Assembly (NCBI RefSeq): GCF_010731815.2
Contig: NZ_AP022593.1
Coordinates: forward strand, 1,364,001 to 1,428,000
From: Mycolicibacterium arabiense
GTDB taxonomy: Bacteria; Actinomycetota; Actinomycetes; Mycobacteriales; Mycobacteriaceae
Direction: 5' to 3'
DNA length: 64,000 bases
Shown: piece after piece, positions 53,380-63,531 of the stretch
Position numbering within the stretch: the stretch's first letter is position 1
How the letters are laid out: each line of letters begins with the position of its first letter
Made by a program: the position numbers and the translations under genes
Notes under the pieces: generated by a model
What the model was told of the DNA's origin: nothing
Seen by the model: only the letters and a program-made list of their open reading frames with translations
Databases searched by the model: none

Positions 53380-55197
53380 TCAGGCGAGGTAGCCCGATGG
53401 CAGTCCGCCGAACATGTCGCCGACCATCCGCACGGCGTACTCGGAACTGCCGCCGCCGACGATGAGTGCTGCGAAGGCCATGTCCCCGCGGTATCCGGCG
53501 AACCACGCGTGCGAGCCGCCTGCGAATTCGGCCTCACCGGTCTTGCCGCGCACGTCGCCCGCATCGCCGAGGTCCTTGGCGGTGCCGTTGGTGACGACCA
53601 GTCGCATCATGGGTCGCAGACCGTCGACCATCTTCGGCGAGATGGGTGCGCCTGCATCGATCACCTCGGTCGGCCTTCCCGCGATCAGCTGCGGCACGGG
53701 CGTCCTGCCCGCGGCCACGGTCGCCGCGACCAGTGCCATGCCGAACGGGCTGGCAAGCACCTTGCCCTGGCCGAAGCCGTCCTCGGTGCGTTCGGCGAGG
53801 TTCACGGTGGGCGGCACGGAACCGGTGACGGTGGTGATGCCGTCGACGACGTAGTCGGGGCCGATGCCGTACTGCGCGGCAGCGTTGGTCAGGCCCCGCG
53901 GCGGCATCTTGCTGGCGAGTTCGGCGAACGTCGTGTTGCACGAGCTGGCGAAGGCGCGTGAAAGCGGCACCGTGCCGAGATCGAAGCCGCCGTAGTTCGG
54001 CACGGTGCGATGCCCGATGTCGAGGTGGCCGGGGCAGCCAAGCAGGGTGTTGGGCGTCGCCATGTCGCGGTCGATCGCGGCGCCGGCGGTGACGATCTTG
54101 AAGGTCGAGCCGGGCGGGTAGAGGCCCATGGTCGCGGTGGGGCCATCCTGGTCGGCCGCGGCGTTCTGCGCGACCGCGAGGATCTCCCCCGTCGACGGCT
54201 TGAGCGCGACGATCATGGCCTTCTTGCCGACCATGTCGACGGCGTCCTGCGCGGCGTTCTGCACGGCGCGGTCCAGGCTGATCGTCACCGAGGGTGCCGG
54301 CGCGCCTGGGACCTCGTTGAGCACGTCGACCTCGGCGCCGTTCTGGTTCACGCTGACGATCCGCCAGCCGGCCTCGCCGTCGAGTTGGTCCATGACCGAG
54401 GTCTTGACCTGGTTCACGATGGCCGGCGCAAAGCCGTCGTCGGTGGGCAGCAGGTCGGGCTGTGGGGTGACGACCACACCGGGCCGGTTGGCGAGCATCC
54501 CCTGGACGCGGTCGTGGTCGGCCTGGTTCAGCGTCACCAGGGTCATCGGGCGCGGCGACGAACTGGCCTGCTCGGCGAGGCGCTGGCCGTTCAGCGCGGG
54601 GTCGAAGGGGCGCAGCGCGTCGGCCACCGCGGTGGCGGTCGGCATCAACTCGCCCCCGGCGGCGCGGGCGTCGAGGGCGTAGCCGTACCGGTAGCCGGGC
54701 ACCAGCACGTCGGTGCCGCCGTGTTCGTTGACCGACGCCCGGCGCGGCGGGTCCGACCGCAGCGCGAAGGTCTGGTGCTGTCCGAGTTTGGGGTGCAGAC
54801 CCGCTGCGCTCCAACGGACTTCCCAGCGTCCTTCGTCGCGGATCATGTTGAGCTGACCGTCGTAGCTCCAGGTGCGGTTCTTCGGCAGGTGCCACGTGTA
54901 GCGGTACTTCACGCTGCCGGTGTCCTCGGCGTAGCGCGAGCCGATGACCGTCGCCTCCAGGGAGGTTGCCTGCAGGCCCTTCCACGCTTCGTTGAGCGCC
55001 TCGCGCGCTTCGGCGGGCTGGTCGGCCAGATCGGCGGCCGCGGCGGTGTCGCCCTTTCCCAGCGCGGCGAAGAAGGCCTCCGCCGTCGGCTCGGGGCCCT
55101 GCGGTTTCGGGGTGCATGCACTGAGCGCGCCTGCGGCGAGGACGGTGACCGTCATCAGCGCTGCGACGCGCGATACAGATGAGGTTATCGATGCCAT
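53380..55197 (-). CDS. Penicillin-binding lipoprotein (transpeptidase)
   Basis: 605 aa from the ATG at 55197. Lipobox LSAC with the Cys near residue 24 (AGALSACTPKP). An NTF2-like MecA_N domain (about 30-150) is followed by a dimerisation segment and the transpeptidase domain: SxxK in PPGSTFKIVTAG, SxN in SSCNTTF, KTG in RGKTGEAEFAGG. It resembles low-affinity class B PBPs and corresponds to Rv2864c (603 aa). It cross-links peptidoglycan outside the membrane. TAACAT (55211-55206) lies eight bases before the ATG. Confidence 0.94.
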   Translation of the reverse strand: MASITSSVSRVAALMTVTVLAAGALSACTPKPQGPEPTAEAFFAALGKGDTAAAADLADQPAEAREALNEAWKGLQATSLEATVIGSRYAEDTGSVKYRYTWHLPKNRTWSYDGQLNMIRDEGRWEVRWSAAGLHPKLGQHQTFALRSDPPRRASVNEHGGTDVLVPGYRYGYALDARAAGGELMPTATAVADALRPFDPALNGQRLAEQASSSPRPMTLVTLNQADHDRVQGMLANRPGVVVTPQPDLLPTDDGFAPAIVNQVKTSVMDQLDGEAGWRIVSVNQNGAEVDVLNEVPGAPAPSVTISLDRAVQNAAQDAVDMVGKKAMIVALKPSTGEILAVAQNAAADQDGPTATMGLYPPGSTFKIVTAGAAIDRDMATPNTLLGCPGHLDIGHRTVPNYGGFDLGTVPLSRAFASSCNTTFAELASKMPPRGLTNAAAQYGIGPDYVVDGITTVTGSVPPTVNLAERTEDGFGQGKVLASPFGMALVAATVAAGRTPVPQLIAGRPTEVIDAGAPISPKMVDGLRPMMRLVVTNGTAKDLGDAGDVRGKTGEAEFAGGSHAWFAGYRGDMAFAALIVGGGSSEYAVRMVGDMFGGLPSGYLA

Positions 55198-55360
55198 TGA
55201 GGCTGATGTTAAGAGTGTGACGACCGGATGCGTCGGAGGCGCACCGAGATCGTCGAGATCCGACCGTGACGAGCCGGTGATCGCGCCGAGACGGCATTCA
55301 CGGTCGCTCGGCGCGCCTGTGCACGACAGTGGGTTCCGTCTCGGCGAGGCAGGCCGGAGT

Positions 55361-56215
55361 TCAGTCGAGCAGGACGGTGGCGAACGTGCCGACCTGGCTG
55401 AAGCCGATCCGGTCGTACGTCGCGCGGGCGATCGTGTTGAACGCGTTGACGTAGAGGCTCGCGATGCGGCCGCTGCGCACGACGGCACCGGCGAGGGTCG
55501 CCGTCCCCGCCGCGCCGATGCCGCGACCACGCCACTCCGGATGCACCCACACGCCCTGGATCTGGCCGACGGCAGGCGACTGAGACCCGACCTCGGCCTT
55601 GAACACGACCTCGCCACGCTCGAACCGGGCCCACGCGCGGCCCGCCGCGATAAGACCCGCGACGCGCCTGCGGTACCCGCGGCCGCCGTCGCCGAGCCGG
55701 GGATCGATGCCGACCTCGCCGATGAACATGTCGATGGCCGCGACCAGGTAGGCGTCCAACTCGTCCATCCGCACGGGACGCACGCCGGCGTCGAGCGCGC
55801 ACGTCGGCTCCCGGTCGAGCGCCATCAGCGGTTGGTCGTCGCGCACGTCACGCGCTGGGCCCCAAGCCCTTTCGAGCCGAGCCCACATGGGCAGCACCAG
55901 ATCGGCGTGTCCCACCAGCGATGAGCACCGCCTGGGCGTGCTCATCGCCTTGTCGGCGAATGCGACGACGTCTGCCGCGTCACCGCGCAGCGGGATGAGG
56001 TTGGCGCCTGCGAAGCACAGTGACTGGGTGGGCTCGCGTCGCGTCCACAGTTCGCCACCGATGGCCGTCGGATCCACGCCGTGATCGGCGACCCGCGAGG
56101 CGACCATGCAGGAGCCGACCGGATCCTCGGCGAGTACGCGGTGCACCGCCGCGGCGTCGCGCACGACCGTCACGCGTCGCTCGTCGGCGATGCGGAAGAG
56201 CGGAGGAGCCGACAT
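55361..56215 (-). CDS. GNAT-family acetyltransferase (Rv2867c-like)
   Basis: 284 aa from the ATG at 56215, which gives the same length as the M. tuberculosis homologue as I remember it. The N-terminal half (VVRDAAAVHRVLAEDPVGSCMVASRVADHG and LCFAGANLIPLRG) is a DUF4081-like module. The C-terminal half is a GNAT domain with the acetyl-CoA motif GVWVHPEWRGRGIGAAG and NAFNTIARATYDRIGFS. The substrate is unknown. It is the last gene of the dxr-rip1-ispG series, 55 bp after ispG. Confidence 0.9.
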   Translation of the reverse strand: MSAPPLFRIADERRVTVVRDAAAVHRVLAEDPVGSCMVASRVADHGVDPTAIGGELWTRREPTQSLCFAGANLIPLRGDAADVVAFADKAMSTPRRCSSLVGHADLVLPMWARLERAWGPARDVRDDQPLMALDREPTCALDAGVRPVRMDELDAYLVAAIDMFIGEVGIDPRLGDGGRGYRRRVAGLIAAGRAWARFERGEVVFKAEVGSQSPAVGQIQGVWVHPEWRGRGIGAAGTATLAGAVVRSGRIASLYVNAFNTIARATYDRIGFSQVGTFATVLLD

Positions 56216-56270
56216 GGGGACTCTTTCTGCGGCGATGCGGTCAGCGGTGACCCCGCTCACAGGGTCGTGC

Positions 56271-57443
56271 TCAGCTTACGGTCACCACGGGTGCACCGCT
56301 CGGACTTGCCGCGGGGCCGTCTTCCGTGTTGATCTGCTCGGCGATGCGCATGGCCTCTTCGATCAGCGTCTCGACGATCATCGACTCGGGCACGGTCTTG
56401 ATGACCTCGCCGCGCACGAAGATCTGGCCCTTGCCGTTGCCCGACGCCACGCCGAGGTCGGCCTCGCGCGCCTCGCCCGGTCCGTTCACCACGCAACCCA
56501 TGACGGCGACGCGCAGCGGTACGTCCATGCCCTCGAGACCCGCCGACACCTCGTTGGCGAGCGTGTACACGTCGACCTGGGCGCGTCCGCACGACGGGCA
56601 CGACACGATCTCCAGGCCGCGGGGCCGGAGGTTGAGCGATTCGAGGATCTGGTTGCCGACCTTGATCTCCTCGACCGGCGGCGCGGACAGGGACACCCGG
56701 ATGGTGTCGCCGATGCCGCGCGAGAGCAGCGCGCCGAACGCGACGGCCGACTTGATGGTGCCCTGGAATGCCGGACCGGCCTCCGTGACCCCGAGGTGCA
56801 GCGGGTAGTCGCACTTCGAGGCGAGCAGCTCGTAGGCGGCGACCATGATGACCGGGTCGTTGTGCTTGACGCTGATCTTGATGTCGCCGAAGCCGTGCTC
56901 CTCGAACAGCGACGCCTCCCACAGGGCGGACTCGACGAGCGCCTCGGGGGTGGCCTTGCCGTACTTCTCCATGAACCGCTTGTCCAGCGATCCGGCGTTG
57001 ACGCCGATGCGGATTGGGATGCCCGCCGCGCCTGCCGCCTTCGCGACCTCCTTGACCCGGCCGTCGAACTCCTTGATGTTGCCGGGGTTCACGCGCACCG
57101 CGGCACAGCCGGCGTCGATGGCCGCGAAGATGTACTTGGGCTGGAAGTGGATGTCGGCGATCACCGGGATGTTCGCCTTCTTGGCGATCGCGGGCAGCGC
57201 GTCGGCATCCTCCTGCCGCGGGCACGCCACGCGGACGATGTCGCAGCCCGACGCGGTCAGCTCGGCGATCTGCTGCAGCGTGGCGTTGATGTCGTGGGTC
57301 TTGGTGGTGCACATCGACTGCACTGCGATCGGGTAGTCGCTGCCGACCCCGACGTCGCCGACCATGAGCTGTCGGGTCTTTCGGCGCGGTGCCAGGGTGG
57401 GCGCCGGCGGCGCCGGCATGCCCAGGCCGATGGAGGTGGTCAC
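56271..57443 (-). CDS. ispG: 4-hydroxy-3-methylbut-2-enyl-diphosphate synthase (IspG/GcpE)
   Basis: 390 aa from the GTG at 57443 with AGGAG upstream. The TIM-barrel substrate domain is followed by the [4Fe-4S] domain: cysteines in [13 protein letters not shown] and [16 protein letters not shown], plus the catalytic Glu in the latter. It converts MEcPP to HMBPP, the penultimate step of the MEP isoprenoid pathway. It corresponds to Rv2868c. It lies eight bases after rip1 and two genes from dxr, another MEP enzyme. Confidence 0.97.
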   Translation of the reverse strand: MTTSIGLGMPAPPAPTLAPRRKTRQLMVGDVGVGSDYPIAVQSMCTTKTHDINATLQQIAELTASGCDIVRVACPRQEDADALPAIAKKANIPVIADIHFQPKYIFAAIDAGCAAVRVNPGNIKEFDGRVKEVAKAAGAAGIPIRIGVNAGSLDKRFMEKYGKATPEALVESALWEASLFEEHGFGDIKISVKHNDPVIMVAAYELLASKCDYPLHLGVTEAGPAFQGTIKSAVAFGALLSRGIGDTIRVSLSAPPVEEIKVGNQILESLNLRPRGLEIVSCPSCGRAQVDVYTLANEVSAGLEGMDVPLRVAVMGCVVNGPGEAREADLGVASGNGKGQIFVRGEVIKTVPESMIVETLIEEAMRIAEQINTEDGPAASPSGAPVVTVS

Positions 57444-57451
57444 GAGTTCTC

Positions 57452-58681
57452 CTACTGGAAGATCCTGATGGGGTTGACCAGGTCGGCGGTGACGGTCAAC
57501 AGCATGTACGCGCCCACCACGGCCAACACGACGTAGGTGGCGGGCATCAACTTGAGGTAGTTCACCGGGCCGCCGGCGACCAGGCCGCGCGCACGGCGCA
57601 CCATGTCGCGCAGCTTCTCGTAGGTCGCGACCGCGATGTGGCCGCCGTCGAACGGCAGCAGGGGCAGCAGGTTCACCGCACCCAGCACGAAGTTCAGCTG
57701 CGCGAGGAAGAACCAGAACATCACCCACAGGCCGCGGTCGACGGTGTCGCCGCCGATGATGCTGGCGCCGACGACGCTGATCGGCGTCTCCTTGTCGCGT
57801 TCCGCGCCACCGATGGCGTCGACGAGCGCGCCGACCTTGCTGGGGATCTTCGCGAGCGACTTGCCCAGCTCGACCGCGAGGTCGCCGGTGAACGCGAACG
57901 TCGCGGGCACCGCCGAGAGCGGGTTGTACTGCGTCGGGCCGAACGTCGCGGGCGCGATGCCGACGGCTCCGACGGGAGTCGGCGCGGTGGCGTCGGCCGA
58001 GGTGAATCGGTCGGCGCGGGTCACGTCGACGGTGGTGGTGAACTCGCGCTGCTGTCCGTTCTCGTCGCGGCGCACGGTGAACGCCGTCGGGCCGTCGAGC
58101 TTGCGGACCGTCGCGACGAGTTCGTCGAAGTTCGCCACGTCGGTGTCGCCGACCTTGGTCACGACGTCGCCTGCCTGGATGCCCGCCAGCGCGGCGGGAC
58201 CCGGGCCGGTGCACTCGCCCAACTCCTCCTTGGAGATCTGCGATGCCACGCACGCGGTCTCGCCGACCATCGCGTTGGTGGGCTGGTGGAGGTTGGGCAG
58301 CCCCCAGGCGATCGCGATGCCGTAGATCAGCGCGAGGCCGATGATGAAGTTCATACCCGGCCCGGCGAACAGCACGGCGACGCGCTTCCACACCTTCTGC
58401 CGGTACATCGCGTACGGGCGGTCCTCGGGCGCCAGTTCCTCGACCGACGTCATGCCCGCGATGTCGCAGAACCCGCCGAGCGGAACCGCCTTGACGCCGT
58501 ATTCGGTCTGGCCGAGCCGGTTGGGTCGCATGGTCGACCAGATCGTCGGACCGAAGCCGACGAAGTAGCGACGCACCTTCATGCCGGTCGCGCGAGCGAC
58601 CCACATGTGTCCGCATTCGTGCAGGGCCACCGAGATCAGGATGGCCAGGGCGAAGAGCACGATGCCCGTGACGAACATCAT
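57452..58681 (-). CDS. rip1: Site-2 intramembrane metalloprotease Rip1 (RseP/M50 family)
   Basis: 409 aa from the ATG at 58681, whose ATGA overlaps the dxr stop. The zinc motif HECGH is at 21-25 in the first membrane helix. A PDZ domain lies about 125-210 ([20 protein letters not shown]), and the third ligand is in [14 protein letters not shown]. It cleaves membrane-bound anti-sigma factors and other substrates; in M. tuberculosis Rip1 (Rv2869c) controls several sigma factor pathways. One such anti-sigma factor is RskA, which governs SigK, relevant to the FAS1 genes nearby. Confidence 0.96.
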   Translation of the reverse strand: MMFVTGIVLFALAILISVALHECGHMWVARATGMKVRRYFVGFGPTIWSTMRPNRLGQTEYGVKAVPLGGFCDIAGMTSVEELAPEDRPYAMYRQKVWKRVAVLFAGPGMNFIIGLALIYGIAIAWGLPNLHQPTNAMVGETACVASQISKEELGECTGPGPAALAGIQAGDVVTKVGDTDVANFDELVATVRKLDGPTAFTVRRDENGQQREFTTTVDVTRADRFTSADATAPTPVGAVGIAPATFGPTQYNPLSAVPATFAFTGDLAVELGKSLAKIPSKVGALVDAIGGAERDKETPISVVGASIIGGDTVDRGLWVMFWFFLAQLNFVLGAVNLLPLLPFDGGHIAVATYEKLRDMVRRARGLVAGGPVNYLKLMPATYVVLAVVGAYMLLTVTADLVNPIRIFQ

Positions 58682-59895
58682 CGAGTTCCCAAGACCTCCT
58701 GTGTCGCGCTCGCGTGGGGTTCCAGAGCGCTGCGGGCCCGGTCCCGGGCCCAGTCCTGCGCTTCGAGTACGTCTTCCACGGTAGCCGGTTCGGCTGCCCA
58801 CTGGTCTGAGGCGTGCAGCACGTCACCGATGGTTCGCACGATCGCCGGGAAGCCGATCCGACCCGCCAGGAACGCCTCGGCCGCCTCCTCGTTGGCGGCG
58901 TTGTAGACCGCGGTCATGCAGCCACCCACCGTTCCGGCGTGTCGGGCCAGGTCGACGGCGGGGAACACCTCGTCGTCGAGCGGTTCGAACTCCCAGGTCG
59001 AGGCGGTGGTCCAGTCGCACGCCGCGGCAGCGCCGGGCACGCGGGCGGGCCAGCCGAGCGCCAGGGCGATCGGCAGCTTCATGTCGGGCGGGCTGGCCTG
59101 GGCGATCGTCGACCCGTCTACGAAGGTGACCATCGAGTGGATGATCGACTGCGGGTGCACGACGACGTCGATGCGCTCGTACGGCACGCCGAACAGCAGG
59201 TGCGTCTCGATCAGTTCGAGTCCCTTGTTCACCAGCGACGCCGAGTTCAGCGTGTTCATCGGGCCCATCGACCACGTGGGGTGGGCGCCTGCCTGTTCGG
59301 GCGTCACCGCGTCCAGCGCATCGGCCGTCCAGCCGCGGAACGGTCCACCCGACGCCGTGAGCACCAGCCGGGCCACCTCGTCGGGCGTTCCGCCGCGCAG
59401 GCACTGCGCCAGCGCGGAGTGTTCGGAGTCGACGGGGACTATCTGTCCGGGTGCCGCGGCCTTGACGACGAGTGGCCCGCCCGCGACCAGGGATTCCTTG
59501 TTGGCCAGCGCAAGCCGGGCGCCGGACTCGAGCGCGGCGAGCGTCGGCCGCAGGCCCAACGCACCGACCAGGGCATTGAGTACGACGTCGGCTTCGGTCT
59601 CCTCGACGAGCCGGGTGGCGGCGTCGGGTCCGGCGTAGGTCACGTCGCCCATCCGCTCGGCCGCGGCCGGGTCGGCGACCGCCACGTTCGTGACCCCGGT
59701 CGCGGTCCGCTGGCGGGCGAGCAGGTCGGCGTTGGCGCCGCCCGCGGCGAGACCCACGACCTCGAACCGGTCGGGATTGGCCGCGATCACCTCGAGCGCC
59801 TGGGTCCCTATCGACCCCGTGCTACCGAGCACCAGGACGCGTAGCCGGTCGCCGGTCATCGCTGCCCGCGCGTGCGCTCGTCGGTGGTCACTCAC
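58678..59895 (-). CDS. dxr: 1-deoxy-D-xylulose 5-phosphate reductoisomerase
   Basis: 405 aa from a GTG at 59895; the ATG at 59859 ([15 protein letters not shown]) is a good alternative start. The NADPH motif [11 protein letters not shown] is near residue 24 (by the longer start). Metal/substrate segments are [10 protein letters not shown] and [10 protein letters not shown], with [26 protein letters not shown] the conserved core. It converts DXP to MEP, the first committed step of isoprenoid synthesis. It corresponds to Rv2870c and heads the dxr-rip1-ispG operon. Confidence 0.97.
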   Translation of the reverse strand: MSDHRRAHARAAMTGDRLRVLVLGSTGSIGTQALEVIAANPDRFEVVGLAAGGANADLLARQRTATGVTNVAVADPAAAERMGDVTYAGPDAATRLVEETEADVVLNALVGALGLRPTLAALESGARLALANKESLVAGGPLVVKAAAPGQIVPVDSEHSALAQCLRGGTPDEVARLVLTASGGPFRGWTADALDAVTPEQAGAHPTWSMGPMNTLNSASLVNKGLELIETHLLFGVPYERIDVVVHPQSIIHSMVTFVDGSTIAQASPPDMKLPIALALGWPARVPGAAAACDWTTASTWEFEPLDDEVFPAVDLARHAGTVGGCMTAVYNAANEEAAEAFLAGRIGFPAIVRTIGDVLHASDQWAAEPATVEDVLEAQDWARDRARSALEPHASATQEVLGTR

Positions 59896-59960
59896 TCATT
59901 GTGCCGCCCGGTTGGCACAGGTCCGAATTGTGACGCGACTGTGACGCAAGTCGCCTCGTC

Positions 59961-59987
59961 CCATCCGGCCCCCAGGTCAGCGCGAAT
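59961..59987 (+). promoter_or_regulatory. SigK-like promoter candidate upstream of the FAS1 genes
   Basis: CCATCC (59961-59966), 15 bases, then GCGAAT (59982-59987). The SigK consensus I recall for mpt70/mpt83 is CCATCC with CCGAAT downstream, so five of six -10 bases agree. The spacer is at or one base below what I would expect. It lies 64 bases upstream of the ATG at 60052. Confidence 0.5.
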
Positions 59988-60051
59988 CACCCACGTCATC
60001 GACCTAGGGCCGCGACTCCGCAGCCCCAGACACATTGGAGTGTGATCAGCA

Positions 60052-60738
60052 ATGAATTCAGCTCACCGCAGGGTGATCGCCGCAGCAAGCCTGAGCGCGA
60101 TTGCCGCCTTCGGCGCAGTTGCGTGTTCGAGTGAAACTGCCAATGAAACCTCGAGCAGCGCGAGCAGCGCGTCGTCGAGCGTGATGAGTTCGTCGTCGTC
60201 CTCGGCCCCGTCGAGCAGCGCGATGGCCGATCCCGCCGCCAACCTCGTCGGCCCGGGCTGCGCGGCCTACGCCGAGCAGGTGCCCTCGGGCCCCGGTTCG
60301 GTTGCGGGCATGGCGATGGACCCGGTCGCCACCGCCGCGTCCAACAACCCGATGCTCAAGACGCTCACCTCGGCGCTCACGGGCAAGCTCAACCCCAACG
60401 TGAACCTGGTCGACACGCTCAACGGCGGCGAGTTCACCGTGTTCGCGCCGACCGACGAGGCGTTCGCGAAGATCGATCCGGCCACGCTCGAGACGCTCAA
60501 GACCGACACGGATCTGCTGACCAGCATCCTGACCTACCACGTCGTGCCCGGCCCCGGTGCCGCACCGGCCGACGTCGCGGGTGAGCACAAGACGGTGCAG
60601 GGTGCCAACGTCACCGTCACCGGCGAGGGCGAGAGCCTGAAGGTCAACGACGCCGGCCTGGTGTGCGGTGGCGTGCAGACCGCCAACGCGACGGTCTACA
60701 TGATCGACACCGTCCTCATGCCGCCGGCCGCCGGCTAG
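60052..60738 (+). CDS. FAS1-domain lipoprotein, MPT83-like
   Basis: 228 aa, ATG at 60052 preceded by GGAGTG. The signal peptide ends in lipobox VAC (Cys 25, FGAVACSSE). A Ser-rich linker of about 30 residues follows, then the fasciclin/FAS1 domain (about 90-228): [29 protein letters not shown] (H1 box) and LTYHVVPG (H2 box). It corresponds to MPT83 (Rv2873), a surface lipoprotein linked to adhesion and host recognition in pathogens. The next gene is a close copy without the lipobox. Confidence 0.92.
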   Translation: MNSAHRRVIAAASLSAIAAFGAVACSSETANETSSSASSASSSVMSSSSSSAPSSSAMADPAANLVGPGCAAYAEQVPSGPGSVAGMAMDPVATAASNNPMLKTLTSALTGKLNPNVNLVDTLNGGEFTVFAPTDEAFAKIDPATLETLKTDTDLLTSILTYHVVPGPGAAPADVAGEHKTVQGANVTVTGEGESLKVNDAGLVCGGVQTANATVYMIDTVLMPPAAG

Positions 60739-60760
60739 ATCCACCCCTGAACCCACGAGT

Positions 60761-60801
60761 GGCGTCCCGGCGCATCATCCCCGTGCTCGCGCCGGGGCGC
60801 C
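60761..60801 (+). terminator. Strong hairpin between the two FAS1 genes
   Basis: GGCGTCCCGGCGC (60761-60773) pairs with GCGCCGGGGCGCC (60789-60801), 13 pairs with one G-U, loop of 15. It starts 22 bases after the first stop. There is no U-tract. It could partly terminate transcription or stabilise the upstream message, leading to more of one protein. Confidence 0.5.
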
Positions 60802-60853
60802 TCTCGTGCCCCACCGAACCATCGAACGAAACCAATCGAAGGGTGCTACCGCA

Positions 60854-61465
60854 ATGAACCTGATGGACCACACCAAGAAGGCCGTGACGGGCGCCTCGAT
60901 CGCTGGCATGGCGTTCGCAGGAATCCTCCTCTCGAGCGGCACCGCCGCTGCTGATCCCGCAGCCGGACTCGTCGGCCCGGGCTGCGCAGGCTACGCCGCG
61001 CAGAACCCCGTGGGCCCCGGCTCCGTTGCCGGCATGTCGATGGATCCCGTCGCCACCGCAGCGTCGAACAACCCGATGCTCAAGACGCTGACCGCAGCCG
61101 TCTCCGGCCAGCTCAACCCCGAGGTGAACCTCGTCGACACGCTCAACGGCGGTGAGTTCACGGTGTTCGCGCCGACCGACGACGCGTTCGCCAAGATCGA
61201 CCCGGCCACCATCGACAAGCTCAAGACCGACGCTCCCCTGCTGACCAGCATCCTGACCTACCACGTGGTCCCGGGACGCGTAGCGCCCGCCGACCTGGCC
61301 GGGATGCACAAGACGGTCGAAGGCAAGGACGTCACCGTCACCGGCATGGGCAACGAGCTGAAGGTCAACGACGCATCGGTCGTCTGCGGCAACGTCCAGA
61401 CCGCCAACGCCAACGTGTACCTCATCGACACGGTGCTGATGCCGCCGGCGCAGCCCGCGATGTAA
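60854..61465 (+). CDS. Secreted FAS1-domain protein, MPT70-like
   Basis: 203 aa from the ATG at 60854. A Sec signal peptide ([29 protein letters not shown]) with AXA cleavage replaces the lipobox of the upstream gene, so this product is released. The FAS1 domain contains [45 protein letters not shown] and LTYHVVPG, nearly identical to the preceding protein, so the pair arose by tandem duplication. It resembles MPT70 (Rv2875). The dipZ gene that separates mpt83 from mpt70 in M. tuberculosis is absent. Confidence 0.92.
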   Translation: MNLMDHTKKAVTGASIAGMAFAGILLSSGTAAADPAAGLVGPGCAGYAAQNPVGPGSVAGMSMDPVATAASNNPMLKTLTAAVSGQLNPEVNLVDTLNGGEFTVFAPTDDAFAKIDPATIDKLKTDAPLLTSILTYHVVPGRVAPADLAGMHKTVEGKDVTVTGMGNELKVNDASVVCGNVQTANANVYLIDTVLMPPAQPAM

Positions 61466-61482
61466 TAGCACTCCACTTCGAG

Positions 61483-61510
61483 GGCGGTCCGGCCAGTTGG
61501 CCGGGCCGCC
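61483..61510. terminator. Bidirectional terminator hairpin between FAS1 and AraC genes
   Basis: GGCGGTCCGGCCA (61483-61495) pairs with TGGCCGGGCCGCC (61498-61510), 13 bases with one G-U and a tight loop that opens to four or more. It lies 17 bases after the FAS1 stop and 8 before the convergent AraC stop. TTCGTCGTC follows on the plus strand. Confidence 0.65.
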
Positions 61511-61517
61511 TTCGTCG

Positions 61518-62513
61518 TCAGCCGGTGGCCCGTACGCCGAGTGGTGTGCGACCCGTCCTGCGGTTGAACGCACGGTGGAACGAATTCGGATCGTCGTAGC
61601 CCAGGAGGAACGCGATCTCGGTCAGCGGCAGCGCGGACTTCGTCAGGTAGTGGCGGGCCAGTTCCTCGCGTACGTCGGCCAGGATCTCGCCGAACGTGAC
61701 GCCCTCCTCGCCGAGGCGGCGCTGCAGCGTTCTGGTGCTGACGCCGAGGTGGCGGCTGACGCCATGGGTGGTGCCCGCACCGGCGGGCAGTAGTTCGACG
61801 AGCGCGGCGCGGACCTTGGCGCGCAGGGTCGCATCGGCGGCGAGATCCTCTAGGCGGCGGCGCAATTCGGGTTCGAAGAACTCCCACATGCCTGCGTTCG
61901 CGGTCAGGAACGGCCGGGTGGCGTCGAGCCGCGAGAACCGGACGGCAGTGGTGGCACCCCGTTCCACCCTCATACGAAGCCACGCCTCGACGGCGGCGAC
62001 GTTGCGCGGGGGCCGCGGCAGGACGACGCGCTGGGGCACCACCTGGGTGCGGGTACCGAAGCGGGCCAGGGCGACCCAGAAGGTCACTTCGACGACCGGC
62101 AGCACCGCAGGCGGCGGATCGCCTGCGGGCCAAGTGATCTCGAGATCCACCCCGTCGGCATCCGCGGTCACCCGGAGGCGCAGCGGGCCGAGCAGCCGCT
62201 TATGGACGGCGATGCGTTCGGCCGCCACGTGCAGGTTGGGGCTGCACATCGCCGCGAAGATCGGCGGGTCGAACACCTCCGGGCTGAGCGTGTCGGCGAC
62301 CGTGATGGCCAGGTCCCGGCCGCCGACGAGTTGCTCTAGCGATTCGAACAGGGCGTAGTACTGCGCGGGTGACAGCACGGCCTCGTCTCGACTGAGTAGG
62401 TCGCCGGGTAGCCCTGCTGCGTCGAGGAGGTCCGCCGGCCGCACGCCGAGGTCGGCGAGCAGGACCCGAACGAACGGCAGCGACAGCCGAAACGGCGCGA
62501 GCAGACCGCTCAT
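61518..62513 (-). CDS. AraC-family transcriptional regulator
   Basis: 331 aa from the ATG at 62513, sharing ATGA with the SDR stop. The N-terminal AraC_binding_2/DUF4034-like sensor region (about 1-220) has PAQYYALFESLEQLVGGRDLAI. The C-terminal two-HTH domain has GVSRHLGVSTRTLQRRLGEEGVTFGEIL and LPLTEIAFLLGYDDPNSFHRAFNRRTGRTP. It is of the OruR/ArgR-like type often controlling fatty acid or alcohol metabolism. It is cotranscribed with the SDR upstream. Direct repeats before that operon are candidate binding sites. Confidence 0.9.
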   Translation of the reverse strand: MSGLLAPFRLSLPFVRVLLADLGVRPADLLDAAGLPGDLLSRDEAVLSPAQYYALFESLEQLVGGRDLAITVADTLSPEVFDPPIFAAMCSPNLHVAAERIAVHKRLLGPLRLRVTADADGVDLEITWPAGDPPPAVLPVVEVTFWVALARFGTRTQVVPQRVVLPRPPRNVAAVEAWLRMRVERGATTAVRFSRLDATRPFLTANAGMWEFFEPELRRRLEDLAADATLRAKVRAALVELLPAGAGTTHGVSRHLGVSTRTLQRRLGEEGVTFGEILADVREELARHYLTKSALPLTEIAFLLGYDDPNSFHRAFNRRTGRTPLGVRATG

Positions 62514-63445
62514 GTCCTCACGGCGGCGGACACGTCGACCCGAAGGCCGGTCTCGGACTCGGCGACGCGCCACAGCGTTTCAATCGCCCCGGCGCTGCCG
62601 GGCCGCACCAGCGGCTTGCGCACCGGCGGACCGTTGGTGACGAACAGCGGTCCGTAGAACCCGCCACCGGGAGCCGCCGGGTCGACGGCCGCGCGCAACT
62701 GACTGAGCGCGCCGCGGTCGGTCGACATGCCCGTCAGCTTGACCAGCTTCTCCGAGAGCGCGCCGAGCAGGCCCGCGCTGCCGTGAGCCTGCGTCGTGGT
62801 CTGGAGGTCGGAGTTCGTCAGCCCCGGCTGGGCAGACAGCGCCTTCGCGTCGACGCCCGCCCGGTCGAACTGCGCCTGCAAGCCAACCGCGAGATGACGC
62901 ATCGCCAGCTTGGTCTGGCCGTACATGCGCCATGCGTCGAAGCCGTCGCGCATGTGCGGATCGGCCGGATCGATCGGGCGGCCCGCGTGTTGGGCGGTAC
63001 TCGATAGCGTCACCACCCGCGCGCCGGGCGTCGCCACGACGACCGGCAGCAGGTGCGAGATCAGCGCCCAATGGCCCAAGACGTTCGTGCCCATCTGGGT
63101 GTCGAAGCCGTCGACCGTCGTTCCCGCCGGCAGCGCCATGACGCCGGCGTTGCACATCAGGATGTCGATGCGGTCATGGGCGGCTGCGATCTGCTTGGCA
63201 GCCGTGGCGACCGACGCCAGCGAGCCGAGGTCGAGCCGAACGATCTCGAGTGCCGCGCCGGGGTGAGCGGCCATGATCTCGACGTGCGCGTCTGCCGCCT
63301 TGGCCTCGTTGCGCACCGCCATCACGACGTGGGCCCCTCGGCCGGCGAGCGCCTTGGCGGACGCGAGTCCGAGTCCGCCGTTGGCTCCGGTGATCACGGC
63401 GACCTTGCCGTGCAGATCGGGGATGTCCTTCGTTGACCAGCTCAT
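62510..63445 (-). CDS. Short-chain dehydrogenase/reductase (retinol dehydrogenase-like)
   Basis: 311 aa from the ATG at 63445 with AAGGA upstream. TGANGGLG (about 19-26) binds NAD(P), with CNAG, Ser in TLSSTAQ and YxxxK in YGQTKLAM. The pattern (LDLGSLASVATAAKQI, DGFDTQMGTNVLGHWALISHLLP) is that of oxidoreductases annotated as retinol dehydrogenase/protochlorophyllide reductase-like in mycobacteria. The substrate is unknown, probably a lipophilic alcohol. It is the first gene of a two-gene operon with the AraC regulator. Confidence 0.88.
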   Translation of the reverse strand: MSWSTKDIPDLHGKVAVITGANGGLGLASAKALAGRGAHVVMAVRNEAKAADAHVEIMAAHPGAALEIVRLDLGSLASVATAAKQIAAAHDRIDILMCNAGVMALPAGTTVDGFDTQMGTNVLGHWALISHLLPVVVATPGARVVTLSSTAQHAGRPIDPADPHMRDGFDAWRMYGQTKLAMRHLAVGLQAQFDRAGVDAKALSAQPGLTNSDLQTTTQAHGSAGLLGALSEKLVKLTGMSTDRGALSQLRAAVDPAAPGGGFYGPLFVTNGPPVRKPLVRPGSAGAIETLWRVAESETGLRVDVSAAVRT

Positions 63446-63531
63446 GGGTGTCCTTCGGTAGTCGATGGGTCGTCGATTGCTTTCGATTGACCCAAAGCTA
63501 CGACGACGTCCGCGACACCGCGCTCGCAATG

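Noticed and set aside
55198..55617. Longer start for the penicillin-binding lipoprotein
   Set aside because: The extension overlaps the acetyltransferase gene and would bury the signal peptide and lipobox. The ATG at 55197 puts them at the N-terminus.
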